Shown: positions 17,417-26,846 of the stretch, piece by piece
How positions within the stretch are numbered: the stretch's first letter is position 1
How the letters are laid out: every line of letters begins with the position of its first letter
Assembly: GCF_014196795.1 (NCBI RefSeq)
Contig: NZ_JACIEJ010000002.1
Span: 372,001-436,000, forward strand
Reading direction: 5' to 3'
From: Sagittula marina
Lineage (GTDB): Bacteria > Pseudomonadota > Alphaproteobacteria > Rhodobacterales > Rhodobacteraceae
Length of the DNA stretch: 64,000 nt
The notes under the pieces: model-generated
Seen by the model: the letters and a program-made list of their open reading frames with translations, nothing else
The model's database searches: none
What the model was told of the DNA's origin: nothing
Position numbers and translations under genes: made by a program

Positions 17417-17734
17417 ATGGACAGAACGCAGTTCATCATCACCACGGCGATCATTCTCTTCGTCGCCTTTTGCCTTGGCTGGTTTGCCCATTGGCTGATT
17501 CACCGCTTCAAACGTGTCAGCCAGGCCGACATGGATCAGCTGGAACGCATGAGCCAGGAGCTGCACGAGGCAGAGGAAACCCGCGATCAGGCGATCACCT
17601 ACCTGCAACAGCGCGAAGCCGAGCTGACCAACCAGCTGGCCCAGACCGAGGCAGAGTTGCGCGCCGCCATGGATGGCCTGCGCGAAGCCCGTCAGGAAGC
17701 CGAAGAGATGCGCGTCTACGCCGAACGTCATTAA
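17417..17734 (+). CDS. Small membrane-anchored coiled-coil protein
   Basis: 105 aa. One transmembrane segment at residues 7-28 (FIITTAIILFVAFCLGWFAHWLI) followed by a basic turn (HRFKR) and a continuous coiled coil of about 65 residues (QADMDQLERMSQELHEAEETRDQA) rich in Glu/Gln/Ala. This is an inner-membrane protein with a cytoplasmic rod by the positive-inside rule. It is 25 bases after the OmpA-family gene, an association that suggests a joint envelope role. No family function known to me. Confidence 0.85.
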   Translation: MDRTQFIITTAIILFVAFCLGWFAHWLIHRFKRVSQADMDQLERMSQELHEAEETRDQAITYLQQREAELTNQLAQTEAELRAAMDGLREARQEAEEMRVYAERH

Positions 17735-18051
17735 GGCTGAGGCTTGATCCTTAATATTCTGCACCGCAGCGCAACACCTGCAGTTTCAAAACATGAACAA
17801 CCGACCGGTTTGCCCGCTCTATCCGGTCGGTTCGTGCGCTAAGATTTGGTAAATTCGCGCCGCCGGGTCGTTAAGCTCTGGCTGCTGCGGGCTCGTCACC
17901 ACAACATGATGCGGCGCACGCGCGCTTAACCACAGCGCAGGCCTGCGGTTCGGCACAGCTTGCGGGTGCATTTACCTCAACTTCACACCCCTGTCCCTCG
18001 ATCCTGTTTAGCGCTATCTACTTGGCCAGACATCCCTGATCCGAGGTATCC
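17735..18051. other. Intergenic region with a 10-bp inverted repeat
   Basis: AACCGACCGG (17799-17808) and CCGGTCGGTT (17823-17832) form a perfect 10-bp stem with a 14-base loop about 65 bases after the coiled-coil gene; without a T-run it could be a terminator, an operator or an RNA 3' end. The remaining 220 bases up to the HAD gene show nothing I can support beyond a probable promoter region. Confidence 0.5.
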
Positions 18052-18924
18052 ATGACCCAGCTCATCTCCGCCCTGTCCGAAGTTTCGGACCGTTACGACG
18101 CGCTCTTCGTCGACCTCTGGGGCTGCGTGCACAACGGCGTTCAGGCAATTCCTTCAGCCGTCGAAGCGTTGCAGCAATATCGCGCCAAGGGCGGCGCCGT
18201 AATCTTGGTGACGAATGCCCCGCGCGCCCACCGCGAAGTCGCCAAGCAGTTGAAAAGTTTCAACGTTCCGGATGACGCTTATGACGCCATTGCGACCTCT
18301 GGCGACTCTGCGCGCGCCGCCATGTTCACCGGCGCTGTAGGCTCGAAGGTGTGGTTCATGGGACAGTCCTTCGACCAGAGTTTCTTTGAGCCGATGAAGC
18401 TGATCGACAATCCCACAACCATCACAACCGTCGACCTCGAAGAGGCCGAAGGCATCGTCTGTTGCGGCCCCTTCGATCCGCACGCCGATCCCGACGTCAA
18501 TCGCCCGCAGTTCCTGTATGCTAAGGAAAAAGGCCTGAAACTGCTCTGTGCCAACCCAGATATTGTGGTGGACCGTGGTGAAACGCGCGAGTTTTGTGCC
18601 GGTGCGCTGGCCCAGTTGTATACTGAAATGGGCGGCGACAGCCTCTATTTCGGCAAGCCACACCCGCCGATCTATGATCTTGCCCGCCGCCGTCTGAGCC
18701 AGATCCGCGCCGACATCCCCGACAGCGCAATTCTCGCTATTGGCGACGGTCCACATACCGACATCGACGGCGCCATGGGCGAAGCCATCGACTCCCTTTT
18801 CATCACCGGCGGGCTGGCGCGGGAGGATACCAAAACAACGCACCAACCAGATTTGGACGCTCTAACGAGCTATGTCGAAAAGGAAAAAATCAACCCGACA
18901 TACAGCATAGGTCAGCTCAGGTGA
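18052..18924 (+). CDS. HAD-superfamily IIA hydrolase (TIGR01459-like)
   Basis: 290 aa phosphatase-fold protein. Motif I is FVDLWGCVHNG, with Trp replacing the second Asp of the canonical DxD; this D-L-W-G form is normal for the TIGR01459 group. Motif II is ILVTNAPR, motif III is the Lys in YFGKPHPPIYD, and motif IV is IGDGPHTDIDGAMG. The cap is of the NagD/PGPase type. Loss of the second Asp makes ordinary phosphomonoesterase activity uncertain; the family is usually annotated only as a hydrolase. It stands alone between two intergenic gaps. Confidence 0.87.
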   Translation: MTQLISALSEVSDRYDALFVDLWGCVHNGVQAIPSAVEALQQYRAKGGAVILVTNAPRAHREVAKQLKSFNVPDDAYDAIATSGDSARAAMFTGAVGSKVWFMGQSFDQSFFEPMKLIDNPTTITTVDLEEAEGIVCCGPFDPHADPDVNRPQFLYAKEKGLKLLCANPDIVVDRGETREFCAGALAQLYTEMGGDSLYFGKPHPPIYDLARRRLSQIRADIPDSAILAIGDGPHTDIDGAMGEAIDSLFITGGLAREDTKTTHQPDLDALTSYVEKEKINPTYSIGQLR

Positions 18925-19063
18925 TAAAAATTCCGCTTGCTTTCGCTGCATTTGCAAAGTAATAAAATTACCAATACCGGCGCAAGTTCGGGCTTTTATT
19001 GCCGAGCGATAGACTGAGGCGCATCTGCCACGCTACGGTCACGCAGAGACGAAGGAGGGCAAG

Positions 19064-19507
19064 ATGTTGGACAACATGCCGCGCGGAACGATCTGCATCG
19101 AGGACATCGAAATGGGTATGACCCGTCACCTGCGCAAGGTGGTGACGGATCAAGACATTGAAATGTTTGCCGAAGTCTCGACCGACCGGAATCCCGTGCA
19201 CCTCGACGATGCCTACGCGCAGGACACCATCTTCGAGGGTCGCATCGCACACGGAATGTTAACCGCAGGTTTGATATCTGCTGTCATAGGCGAACAGCTT
19301 CCGGGGCACGGGACGGTGTACCTCGGCCAGTCGCTGAAGTTTCTCGCCCCCGTGCGCCCCGGCGACATGGTCTATGCAGAGGTCAAGGTCACCGACATCG
19401 ACCCTGCCAAGCGTCGTGTGACCTTGGAAACCCATTGCTCCGTCGATGGCAAGAAAGTCGTCATCGGAGAAGCAAAGGTCCTGGCCCCCTCACGCAAGTT
19501 CGACTGA
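19064..19507 (+). CDS. MaoC-family (R)-specific enoyl-CoA hydratase
   Basis: 147 aa hot-dog fold hydratase. The hydratase-2 motif is DRNPVHLDDAYAQDTIFEGRIAHGML (Asp-His catalytic pair), and GQSLKFLAPVRPGDMVYAEVKV is the second conserved block. Such proteins (PhaJ-type) hydrate trans-2-enoyl-CoA to (R)-3-hydroxyacyl-CoA, feeding PHA synthesis or fatty-acid turnover; others act on mesaconyl-CoA. AAGGAGGG lies six bases before the ATG. It ends in a strong terminator, so it is transcribed alone. Confidence 0.88.
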   Translation: MLDNMPRGTICIEDIEMGMTRHLRKVVTDQDIEMFAEVSTDRNPVHLDDAYAQDTIFEGRIAHGMLTAGLISAVIGEQLPGHGTVYLGQSLKFLAPVRPGDMVYAEVKVTDIDPAKRRVTLETHCSVDGKKVVIGEAKVLAPSRKFD

Positions 19508-19531
19508 CTGAGCCAAATCCAAATTGCAGCC

Positions 19532-19555
19532 AGGCGCCCACGCGGCGCCTTTTTT
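19532..19555 (+). terminator. Rho-independent terminator
   Basis: AGGCGCC (19532-19538) and GGCGCCT (19544-19550), 5-base loop, then a T-run to 19555. It ends the MaoC transcript and separates it from the convergent oxidoreductase. Confidence 0.85.
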
Positions 19556-19619
19556 CTGCTGGGATCGCCCGGGTGGGCGGGCCGACTTTGCCTGAGGCAA
19601 AGAGGTCCGCGCCCCGGTC

Positions 19620-20648
19620 TCACATGATCCGAAACCCCTCCGGGATCCCCTCCCAAGCCCCCTCCAGCACCAGATCGGACATGACCTCCGCCACCTTCGG
19701 GGCCATGCCGAACCCGATCTTGAAGCCGCCATTTGCCACGAAATGGCCAGCCCGATCCGGCCAGACGCCCAACACAGGCGCCCGCGTCCGGGCTCTTGGG
19801 CGCACCCCAGCCCAACGAGCCACAACCGCAGCGCCTTCCAAGTCCGGCAAGGCTGCGCGGGCCCGGGAAATCAACGCGTCGCATTGGCTATCGCACGAGG
19901 AAGGCTCGGAAAACTCACGTTCCGAGGTGGATCCTACCGCCACAGTCCCGTCCGCATGTGGCACGATGTGCAACCCTTCGACGAACAGTTGCGGTGCCTC
20001 GCGGGCCTCATAGCGAAAGGCTGCGGACTGGCCTTTTACCCCATCGCCGATGTTGCGACCAAGCGCTTCGGACAGATCCATCAGACCACGCCATCCCGTC
20101 GTCCAAACCACCGCGCCCCGGTCTTCGGCATCGCGCTCGACTGACACCCCTTTCGCCGCCAAAGCTGCGACCAAGGCCTCACATGCCCGTCGAGGGTGCA
20201 TTCGCGCCGTCAAAGTGTCGCGGATCAGCCAGCCGGTCGGCGAGGCCGGGGAAAACCCTTCTGTCGCCGGAACCACCTCCCATTCGGCACGCCCCTGCCA
20301 AAGCGTGGCTGCCCCTTCGGCACGCGCCCGCGCCAGCGCAAGCCCGTTGTCGTCCATGATCGGCTGCAGGCGCCCCGTCCGCCCATAGCCGGCAGAGACG
20401 CCGCCCGCAGCCTCCACCTGCTGCCAAAACCCTTCTGCCATCAGCAGGCTGTCCAGTTGAAACGCCTTCTTTTCGTTCCAGTTTTCCGGCACATGCGGGG
20501 CAAGCGCACCGACGATGCCGCCCGACGATCCAGCCCCTGCGCCAAACGGATCGACGATCTGCACCCGCGCGCCCCGCTGCACGAGGGCCCAGGCGATGGA
20601 CAGGCCGAAAATGCCTGCGCCGCGCACCGTTACATCCACGCTTGTCAT
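19620..20648 (-). CDS. FAD-dependent oxidoreductase (DAO/ThiO-like; candidate MnmC oxidase domain)
   Basis: 342 aa D-amino-acid-oxidase-fold protein. FAD Rossmann loop VTVRGAGIFGLSIAWALVQRG at the N-terminus, then GAGSSGGIVGALAPH, and the late FVANGGFKIGFGMAPKVAEVM that closes the flavin site. The ATG at 20648 is chosen over 20654 because GAGGAG sits seven bases from it and overlaps the other. It is divergent from mnmD with 47 bases between starts. In gammaproteobacteria the same two activities are fused in MnmC, so this could be the cmnm5U-to-nm5U oxidase; glycine oxidase or another amine oxidase remains possible. Confidence 0.82.
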   Translation of the reverse strand: MTSVDVTVRGAGIFGLSIAWALVQRGARVQIVDPFGAGAGSSGGIVGALAPHVPENWNEKKAFQLDSLLMAEGFWQQVEAAGGVSAGYGRTGRLQPIMDDNGLALARARAEGAATLWQGRAEWEVVPATEGFSPASPTGWLIRDTLTARMHPRRACEALVAALAAKGVSVERDAEDRGAVVWTTGWRGLMDLSEALGRNIGDGVKGQSAAFRYEAREAPQLFVEGLHIVPHADGTVAVGSTSEREFSEPSSCDSQCDALISRARAALPDLEGAAVVARWAGVRPRARTRAPVLGVWPDRAGHFVANGGFKIGFGMAPKVAEVMSDLVLEGAWEGIPEGFRIM

Positions 20649-20695
20649 CGCCATCTCCTCGCGTCATCTCTGGGCCGTCTCTAAGGAAGTTCCCC

Positions 20696-21373
20696 ATGCC
20701 AGACCAGAGCCCGATGCTCCAATGGCGCGACGAGATCCCGGTCTCGACCCGCTTTGACGATCCATATTACTCGCTGGACAACGGTCTTGCGGAAACGCGC
20801 CATACGTTTCTTGCGGGCAACCATCTGCCCGAACGCCTGAAAGATGGCTTTCATATCGCCGAGCTTGGCTTTGGAACGGGGCTGAACCTGCTCGCCGCTT
20901 TGCATCTATGGCGGGCCTCTGGCACGTCCGGTCAGCTGCGTTTCACAACCTTCGAGGCCTATCCGCTAGAGGGGTCCGAGATGGTGCGCGCCCAGGCCGC
21001 CTTTCCGGAACTGGCTGAGATCGCGGCAGAGTTTGCGCCCTTCTGGCATGACGACGCGCGCCAGATCGCGTTGCCCGATCTTCACTTTACACTGATCGAA
21101 GGCGATGCCCGAAACACCCTTCCCGCATGGGATCAGCAGGCAGATGCCTGGTTTCTAGACGGGTTTGCGCCAGCAAAGAACCCGCAGCTTTGGGCGCCGG
21201 AACTGATGGCCGAAGTCGCCCGCCACACGGGGCCGCAGGGCACGGCGGCCACTTACACCGCCGCAGGCCATGTGCGCCGGGCCTTGGCGGAGGCCGGATT
21301 TGCAGTGACCCGTCAGCCGGGATATGGCCGGAAGCGTCACATGACCACTGCCGTGAAAGATAGCCATGACTGA
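20696..21373 (+). CDS. mnmD: tRNA 5-methylaminomethyl-2-thiouridine methyltransferase (MnmD)
   Basis: 225 aa SAM-dependent methyltransferase (DUF752) adding the last methyl group of mnm5(s2)U34 in tRNA. SAM motif I is HIAELGFGTGLNLLAA, then FTTFEAYPL; the family-specific DAWFLDGFAPAKNPQLW motif near residue 150 is diagnostic. This is the stand-alone MnmD form, not the bifunctional MnmC. AAGGAAG precedes the ATG. Its last eight bases overlap the EamA transporter start, and a flavin oxidoreductase is transcribed divergently from the same intergenic space. Confidence 0.9.
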   Translation: MPDQSPMLQWRDEIPVSTRFDDPYYSLDNGLAETRHTFLAGNHLPERLKDGFHIAELGFGTGLNLLAALHLWRASGTSGQLRFTTFEAYPLEGSEMVRAQAAFPELAEIAAEFAPFWHDDARQIALPDLHFTLIEGDARNTLPAWDQQADAWFLDGFAPAKNPQLWAPELMAEVARHTGPQGTAATYTAAGHVRRALAEAGFAVTRQPGYGRKRHMTTAVKDSHD

Positions 21374-22238
21374 ACAGAACACGCGCCTTGGCATCATGCT
21401 GATGGTCGCCACCACCTTTGTCTTTGCGATGCAGGACGGTCTCTCGCGGCATTTGGCGACCGAGTACAACACCATGATGGTCATCATGGTGCGCTACTGG
21501 TTCTTTGCCGCCTTCGTGATTGCCATCGCCGCCCGCGCCCCCGGCGGACTGAAGCGCGCCACGCGCAGCGGGCATCCGTTCGTGCAGATCTTTCGCGGCG
21601 CTCTTCTGGTGGTAGAAATCAACGTCATGGTGCTGGCGTTTGTCTACCTCGGTTTGGTGGAAAGCCACGCGGTGTTTGCCTGCTATCCGCTTCTGGTGGC
21701 CGCCCTGTCCGGCCCCGTTCTGGGCGAGCAGGTGGGCTGGCGTCGCTGGGCTGCCATCGGGGTTGGATTTGTCGGTGTCATGATCATCTTGCAACCGTCG
21801 GGTGGTGTCTTTTCGCCTTATGCGGCCATCCCCCTGGGTGCGGCGCTCATGTTCGCGCTCTACGCCCTGTTGACGCGTTTCGTTGCCCGTACTGACACGG
21901 CGGCGACCTCTTTTTTCTACACGGGAACCGCCGGATCAGTCGTCGCAACACTCATCGGAATGTGGTTCTGGGAAAGCATGACGCCGCCCGATTGGGCGTG
22001 GATGGGGCTGCTATGCCTCTCCGGCGCTTTCGGGCACTACCTGATGATACGCGCCTACGAGGTGGCTGAGGCCAGCGCCGTGCAGCCGTTTGCCTACCTC
22101 CAGTTGGTGTTTGCCAGCACGCTGGGTCTGGTGGTCTTCGACGAAACGCTGCGCACCAATGTCATCATTGGCGCGGGGCTCATCGTGACGGCCGGATTGT
22201 TCACGCTCTGGCGACAACACCAGAACGCAAAGGCCTGA
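21366..22238 (+). CDS. EamA/DMT-superfamily transporter
   Basis: 290 aa with ten hydrophobic segments in two five-helix EamA repeats (the second begins near residue 150 at PLGAALMFALYALLTRF). MLMVATTFVFAMQDGLSRHL and ACYPLLVAALSGPVLGEQVGWRRW are typical of the first repeat. Metabolite export across the inner membrane is likely; the substrate is unknown. It overlaps mnmD by eight bases, so the two are co-transcribed. Its stop is one base from the stop of the convergent lytic transglycosylase. Confidence 0.9.
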   Translation: MTEQNTRLGIMLMVATTFVFAMQDGLSRHLATEYNTMMVIMVRYWFFAAFVIAIAARAPGGLKRATRSGHPFVQIFRGALLVVEINVMVLAFVYLGLVESHAVFACYPLLVAALSGPVLGEQVGWRRWAAIGVGFVGVMIILQPSGGVFSPYAAIPLGAALMFALYALLTRFVARTDTAATSFFYTGTAGSVVATLIGMWFWESMTPPDWAWMGLLCLSGAFGHYLMIRAYEVAEASAVQPFAYLQLVFASTLGLVVFDETLRTNVIIGAGLIVTAGLFTLWRQHQNAKA

Positions 22239-22239
22239 G

Positions 22240-24207
22240 TTACTGGCTGGCCACCCGCAACGTGGTGCCAACCAATTCCTGCGAGAAGGGAACCGGGTGC
22301 GGATCTTTGCCCAGCCGCGCGCGATAAACAGGCAGGCTTTCGGTGACGCGCATCACGTAGTTGCGCGTCTCATCGAACGGAATCAGCTCGATCCAGTCGA
22401 TCACATCCACCTCGCCTTTGCGCGGGTCGCCGAAAACCTCCATCCAGCGATCGGGGCGCGACGGTCCCGCGTTGTAGCCTGCGGCCATCATCACCGCATT
22501 GCCGTCATAGCGTTTCGCCAGCTTTGCCAGATAGTTCGACCCCAGCGTCGCATTGTATGACGGATCAGACAGCAAACGGCCCGCATCATAATCCAACGAC
22601 AACTCCTGAGCCACCTCACGCGCGGTTCCGGGCATCAGCTGCATAAAGCCGCGCGCCCCCGCGCCGGAAATCACCCCCGGATCGAACTCGGACTCGCGCC
22701 GTGCGATGGCCAGCACCAATTCCTTCGGCACCGGGTAGTCGGTGGCGACCACATCCGGGTGCAGCGCATAATAGGGTCCCGGCAGCTCGATCCCGAACTG
22801 CGCCGCCCGTTTGCCCAGCATTACCTGAATATGCGGGCGCTTCATCTCGTCCAGCATGACACCCATCTGCCCCATGCCGGGCCGGTCGAGGCTTTCGGCC
22901 AAATGCGTCATAAACCGTTCGCCAAGGTCCACTTCCCCTGCCGCCAGCAACAGGATAGCCGCCTGAAAGACGCTCGACTTGGTGAATTCCGCCTGCCGCC
23001 AGTCGCCGAACTCTTCCGTCCCGGCAAGTGTCGGGCTCACCGGCAAACCGCCGCGTTCCGCAGCAAGCAGCCCGTAAAACGACGTCTGATATTCCGCGCC
23101 CTTCTGGTAGGCTTCCTTGGCGCCGATGGTATCACCCGTCGCCTCCAAAGCACGGCCCAGCCAGTAGCCGCCACGCCCGGCGGAAATCGGCGTCCAGACC
23201 GCGCCCGAGAAATTCTCGAAATGCGCCACGGCAAGGTCTGGCTTGTCGAGGAACCGCAGCGCGAGAAAGCCTGACAGCCACTCCAGCGCCGCGAAATCCG
23301 ACCCGTCCACTAGGTAGTGCTTCGACGCGATCTCGTAGGCCTCGGCATAGGCCCCCGCCTGCATTTGACGCCGCGCCAGATCATGCCGCTCGCGGGCCCA
23401 GGCCCACGGCTCCCCCAGCGACGCGAGGCTGATGGAGCGCTCCTTCAGCAGTTCAATCGCCTCGTCACGACGCCCCTTTCGGACACGCCAAAGGAACCGC
23501 TCAAAAGCCAGACCGGGATCGTCTTGCAGCTCTTCGGGCACACGGCCAATCAACCCGTCGACATTGCCAACGCTTTTGCGCAATCCAAGCCGCGCCTGCG
23601 CCAAAGCCTGCCAGCCCTCGTCCACGTAGGGCAACATGGCTGTGGCGTTCTGGCTCCAGTTGTTCCAAAGCGCCATGTCCAGCCGCGCCACGTGGTGCGG
23701 CTTCAGGATCTCACCCCATTGGTCCATAAAGGCGCGGCGCTCGTCACCCGACAGCGACAGGGTCCGCCAGCCCAGCACGATATCCGCCTGCGCCAGCCCC
23801 TCCTGCCCCTCGGAGGCATGCACGCGCGCAAGGGCAAGCGACCCCGCCCCGCTTTGCGGCAACTCTTCGCTGAAGAACGTCTTGATCTGTTCCGGCGACG
23901 CCTCGTCTGCCACGATGGGTTCGGATTTCTCGCGCAGATAGGCCATACCCGGCCAATCGGGCCGCCTTTCGATGAAATCGAGCACTTCGCGCGCATCGCC
24001 GCGCCCGGAGCGCAACGCGTGCCACAGAATCACATCGACGGCGATCTGACCGTCTCCGCGCGCTTCGATCTGGGCAGCCGCCCAGTTTTGCTCGCGCATG
24101 TAGCCCATGGCCTTGGCAAGTGACTGGCCCGCCTCCCCCACCTGCGCATGAAGTTGCGAGGCCAGAGACGTGCCCAGAAGCAGTAAAACGGCAAGTAGGC
24201 GCGACAT
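22240..24207 (-). CDS. Soluble-lytic-transglycosylase-type murein hydrolase
   Basis: 655 aa periplasmic enzyme cleaving peptidoglycan glycan strands with 1,6-anhydro product formation. Signal peptide [21 protein letters not shown]. Residues about 25-480 form the alpha-helical superhelix; the SLT domain is near 500-640: [29 protein letters not shown] holds the catalytic Glu and the G-x-MQLMP motif, and [14 protein letters not shown] and [14 protein letters not shown] complete the site. The start at 24207 gives a complete signal peptide. It is divergent from dapA. Confidence 0.93.
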   Translation of the reverse strand: MSRLLAVLLLLGTSLASQLHAQVGEAGQSLAKAMGYMREQNWAAAQIEARGDGQIAVDVILWHALRSGRGDAREVLDFIERRPDWPGMAYLREKSEPIVADEASPEQIKTFFSEELPQSGAGSLALARVHASEGQEGLAQADIVLGWRTLSLSGDERRAFMDQWGEILKPHHVARLDMALWNNWSQNATAMLPYVDEGWQALAQARLGLRKSVGNVDGLIGRVPEELQDDPGLAFERFLWRVRKGRRDEAIELLKERSISLASLGEPWAWARERHDLARRQMQAGAYAEAYEIASKHYLVDGSDFAALEWLSGFLALRFLDKPDLAVAHFENFSGAVWTPISAGRGGYWLGRALEATGDTIGAKEAYQKGAEYQTSFYGLLAAERGGLPVSPTLAGTEEFGDWRQAEFTKSSVFQAAILLLAAGEVDLGERFMTHLAESLDRPGMGQMGVMLDEMKRPHIQVMLGKRAAQFGIELPGPYYALHPDVVATDYPVPKELVLAIARRESEFDPGVISGAGARGFMQLMPGTAREVAQELSLDYDAGRLLSDPSYNATLGSNYLAKLAKRYDGNAVMMAAGYNAGPSRPDRWMEVFGDPRKGEVDVIDWIELIPFDETRNYVMRVTESLPVYRARLGKDPHPVPFSQELVGTTLRVASQ

Positions 24208-24353
24208 CGGCTTGCAATTCCCGTGTGAAAAGTGAAAAGACCCTCTCCGGAGGATATCGCCCGCACCCTTGGCTTCAACACACAATCCCGTCGGGTCGGC
24301 GGAATTCCTCCCAGAAGCACAATGACCTGATATTACAGCTAAGGAGCGTGAAG

Positions 24354-25229
24354 ATGTTCAAGGGATCAATGCCTGCCCTGGTCACGCCGTTCAAGGACGG
24401 CGCGGTGGATTTCGCCACGCTCAAACAGCTGGTGGATTGGCATGTGGACCAAGGGTCACATGGCTTGGTGCCCGTCGGCACCACCGGCGAAAGCCCGACA
24501 CTGACCCACAAAGAGCACGAAGCCGTGATCGAAGCGACGGTCGAGGCTGCTGCTGGCCGCATCCCCGTGATTGCCGGTGCAGGGTCCAACAACACCGACG
24601 AAGCCATCCGATTTGCGATGCATGCCAAGAATGTCGGCGCGGACGGCGTTCTGCTGGTAACGCCATATTACAACAAGCCCACCCAGGCGGGCATGATTGC
24701 GCATTTCAAGGCTGTGCATGACGCGGCGCAACTGCCGATCATCATCTACAACATCCCCGGCCGTTCCGCCGTCGACATGTTGCCTGCAACGATGGGTGAA
24801 CTGGCCAAGCTGGAATATATCGTCGGTGTGAAGGATGCCACCGGCGACCTCGCCCGCGTCTGCCAGCAGCGCATCACCTGCGGCAAGGACTTCATCCAGG
24901 TGTCTGGTGAGGACGCCACAGCGCACGGTTTCAACGCCCAGGGCGGTCGCGGCATGATCTCGGTCACCGCCAACGTCGCCCCTGCCCTGTGTTCCCAGAT
25001 GCAAGAAGCCTGCCTGAATGGCGATTACGCCACCGCGCTGGACATCCAGGACCGCTTGATGCCGTTGCATCAGGCAATCTTCCTTGAACCGGGGCTGTGC
25101 GGCGTCAAATACGCCATGGGCCGTCTGGACCTGTGTGAAGAGAGCGTCCGGCTACCACTGATGCCCGTGACCGAACCGGTGCGAGAGCGCATCGACGCCG
25201 GTCTGCGACACGCGGGCCTGATGAACTGA
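24354..25229 (+). CDS. dapA: 4-hydroxy-tetrahydrodipicolinate synthase
   Basis: 291 aa (beta/alpha)8 lyase condensing aspartate semialdehyde and pyruvate for DAP/lysine synthesis. GTTGESPTL is the first signature; the catalytic Tyr is in [10 protein letters not shown] and the Schiff-base Lys in [25 protein letters not shown] is a standard DapA start, with AAGGAG eight bases before the ATG. dapB lies 11.8 kb away, on the other strand. A perfect terminator follows. Confidence 0.96.
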   Translation: MFKGSMPALVTPFKDGAVDFATLKQLVDWHVDQGSHGLVPVGTTGESPTLTHKEHEAVIEATVEAAAGRIPVIAGAGSNNTDEAIRFAMHAKNVGADGVLLVTPYYNKPTQAGMIAHFKAVHDAAQLPIIIYNIPGRSAVDMLPATMGELAKLEYIVGVKDATGDLARVCQQRITCGKDFIQVSGEDATAHGFNAQGGRGMISVTANVAPALCSQMQEACLNGDYATALDIQDRLMPLHQAIFLEPGLCGVKYAMGRLDLCEESVRLPLMPVTEPVRERIDAGLRHAGLMN

Positions 25230-25237
25230 ACAAAGAC

Positions 25238-25268
25238 AGGGCCGGTCACGTGACCGGCCCTTTTTTTT
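25238..25268 (+). terminator. Rho-independent terminator of dapA
   Basis: An 11-12-bp perfect palindromic stem (25238-25249 with 25250-25261, AGGGCCGGTCAC and its complement) followed by a T-run of at least eight. It may serve as a weaker terminator for the convergent DUF2252 gene. Confidence 0.88.
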
Positions 25269-25271
25269 GCT

Positions 25272-26747
25272 TCAGCGGTAGGCCTTCATCGGATTGACGA
25301 AAGCCCCCAGTTTCACATCGCGCTTATACGCGGCGTGGTCGCGGTTCAGTCGATGAACCGCTTCTCTCGCGAAACACAGCATGTCGTCGATGAACAGCTC
25401 CAGCGGGTCCATCGCCTCAAGGATGCGCGGCTCGATTCGGTAATCGAGCTGCCCGGCATCGTCAGAGCGCGCATGCGCCTGCGCCAAGGCCTGCCCACAG
25501 GCATGCGCGTAGCGTTTCCACGACTTCTTGGACAGATCATCCAGATCGATATCGTCCCGAAACGGCGCGCGCTCGCGGGACATGAACGACACGCCGTCAA
25601 TTTCCGCTTCGCCATAGAACACGTCGCCATTGGCCAGATGCACCGCCTGACCGTGCGCGATCCGGTCGCCCTGATCCCCGGCGTTGAACGCATTCTCCGG
25701 CACCAACCCTTCGAGCGCAGAGGCACGGGCGCGTTTGAATTCAATGATAAGGTCGTCACAAGCGTTCTGGCTCGGCCCCTCAATCAAGACATAATAGCGT
25801 GCGAGGCCCAAGGACGCCGTGCCCTGCCCGTGGCGCATGCACACGTCTTTGACCTTCAGCATCCCGACGCGCCCCTCGCATTTGATGCCTGCGGCCTTGG
25901 CGATCTGGTCAATATACTTCTGGAATTCCACCCGACGAGAAGACACAGGCGTCAGCTCATGATTCGCGCGAAACCCCAATCCGTTTTCGGTCAGGTAGCG
26001 GCCCCACAGCCAGTCCTTGCGGCTTTTGGCGGCCTTGTCGAACAGCTTGCGGATCACCTTTGGCGAATTGTCCTGACGGATCTGCTGGCTGCTTTCGGTG
26101 TCATGTCGCGCGTAATACTCAATGCCCTCGTGATAGCCCTCGATGAACTTGCGGGCGACCTTGATGCGCTGCTTCTTGGACAGGTCGCTTTCCTCTTCGG
26201 CAGCAAGCAGAAATCCCGTGGTCCCGCGCTTCAGATCCCATGTGAAAGGCGCGTAAATCACATCGTCAAAGTCGTTTACCCCAAAGATCGGCGCATTGTC
26301 CGCGTTGGGCATGACGCCAAAATTTTCCGGGTGTACATCGCCCAACGCCAGAACTGTCGGCATCCGCGCGTCCTCGCCCACCATATCGCGGTGAAACAAT
26401 AGCGACGTGCCGCGAAAGAAGGAGAACCGGGATTTCGCCAGCGTGGAGAATTTCTCTTTGGCGCCGTCGGACTGTTGGGAAATGCGCAAAGCATGGTCTT
26501 CGAGAATGGTCTCGCGCACATGCCTGCGGCGATCTTCGCCGGTCAGGTCACCGGGACGCATGATGCAGGGATATTCGACGTATTTCTGCGCAAGCTTGCG
26601 GTAGTCCTCGACCCGGCTTTTCAGGTCAGAAACGGGACTTTCGTTCGCGTTGTTCTGCGCTTCGGGTCCCGTGGCCTTGCTGTTGGACGAGGCAGCTGAT
26701 TTGCTTTTCGAGGTCTCGTTCTTCGACGTCTTGCGTGGCGCGGCCAT
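25272..26747 (-). CDS. DUF2252 family protein
   Basis: 491 aa soluble protein. The first 40 residues are Ser/Lys/Asn-rich and look disordered. The core has PTVLALGDVHPENFGVMPNADN, GVNDFDDVIYAPFTWDLKRGTTGFLLA and LGLARYYVLIEG blocks. The D-x-H-P-E-N-F-G/D-F-D-D pattern resembles the catalytic/metal sites of protein-kinase-like (aminoglycoside phosphotransferase) folds, to which DUF2252 is thought related; that role is inference. SD AAGGGG (26755-26760) is complementary to CCCCTT (26771-26776) just upstream, so translation may be gated by a hairpin. No operon partner. Confidence 0.85.
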   Translation of the reverse strand: MAAPRKTSKNETSKSKSAASSNSKATGPEAQNNANESPVSDLKSRVEDYRKLAQKYVEYPCIMRPGDLTGEDRRRHVRETILEDHALRISQQSDGAKEKFSTLAKSRFSFFRGTSLLFHRDMVGEDARMPTVLALGDVHPENFGVMPNADNAPIFGVNDFDDVIYAPFTWDLKRGTTGFLLAAEEESDLSKKQRIKVARKFIEGYHEGIEYYARHDTESSQQIRQDNSPKVIRKLFDKAAKSRKDWLWGRYLTENGLGFRANHELTPVSSRRVEFQKYIDQIAKAAGIKCEGRVGMLKVKDVCMRHGQGTASLGLARYYVLIEGPSQNACDDLIIEFKRARASALEGLVPENAFNAGDQGDRIAHGQAVHLANGDVFYGEAEIDGVSFMSRERAPFRDDIDLDDLSKKSWKRYAHACGQALAQAHARSDDAGQLDYRIEPRILEAMDPLELFIDDMLCFAREAVHRLNRDHAAYKRDVKLGAFVNPMKAYR

Positions 26748-26754
26748 CTTTTAT

Positions 26755-26776
26755 CCCCTTGTTGGTTATAAAGGGG
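26755..26776 (-). promoter_or_regulatory. SD-occluding hairpin ahead of the DUF2252 gene
   Basis: On the minus strand CCCCTT, a 10-base loop (TATAACCAAC) and AAGGGG form a 6-bp stem whose right arm is the Shine-Dalgarno sequence, seven bases before the ATG. TTGACC directly 5' could alternatively be a -35 box of a near-leaderless promoter. Confidence 0.4.
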
Positions 26777-26846
26777 TCAACGCCACCGCGCGCGGTTCGT
26801 TCCGCAATGGGCGGCAGGACGCCACAGCGCCCTGCGCCAAAGTGGT

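Noticed and set aside
18959-18971. GTAAT-AAA-ATTAC palindrome after the HAD gene
   Set aside because: Too short and AT-rich to distinguish from chance; no partner site seen.
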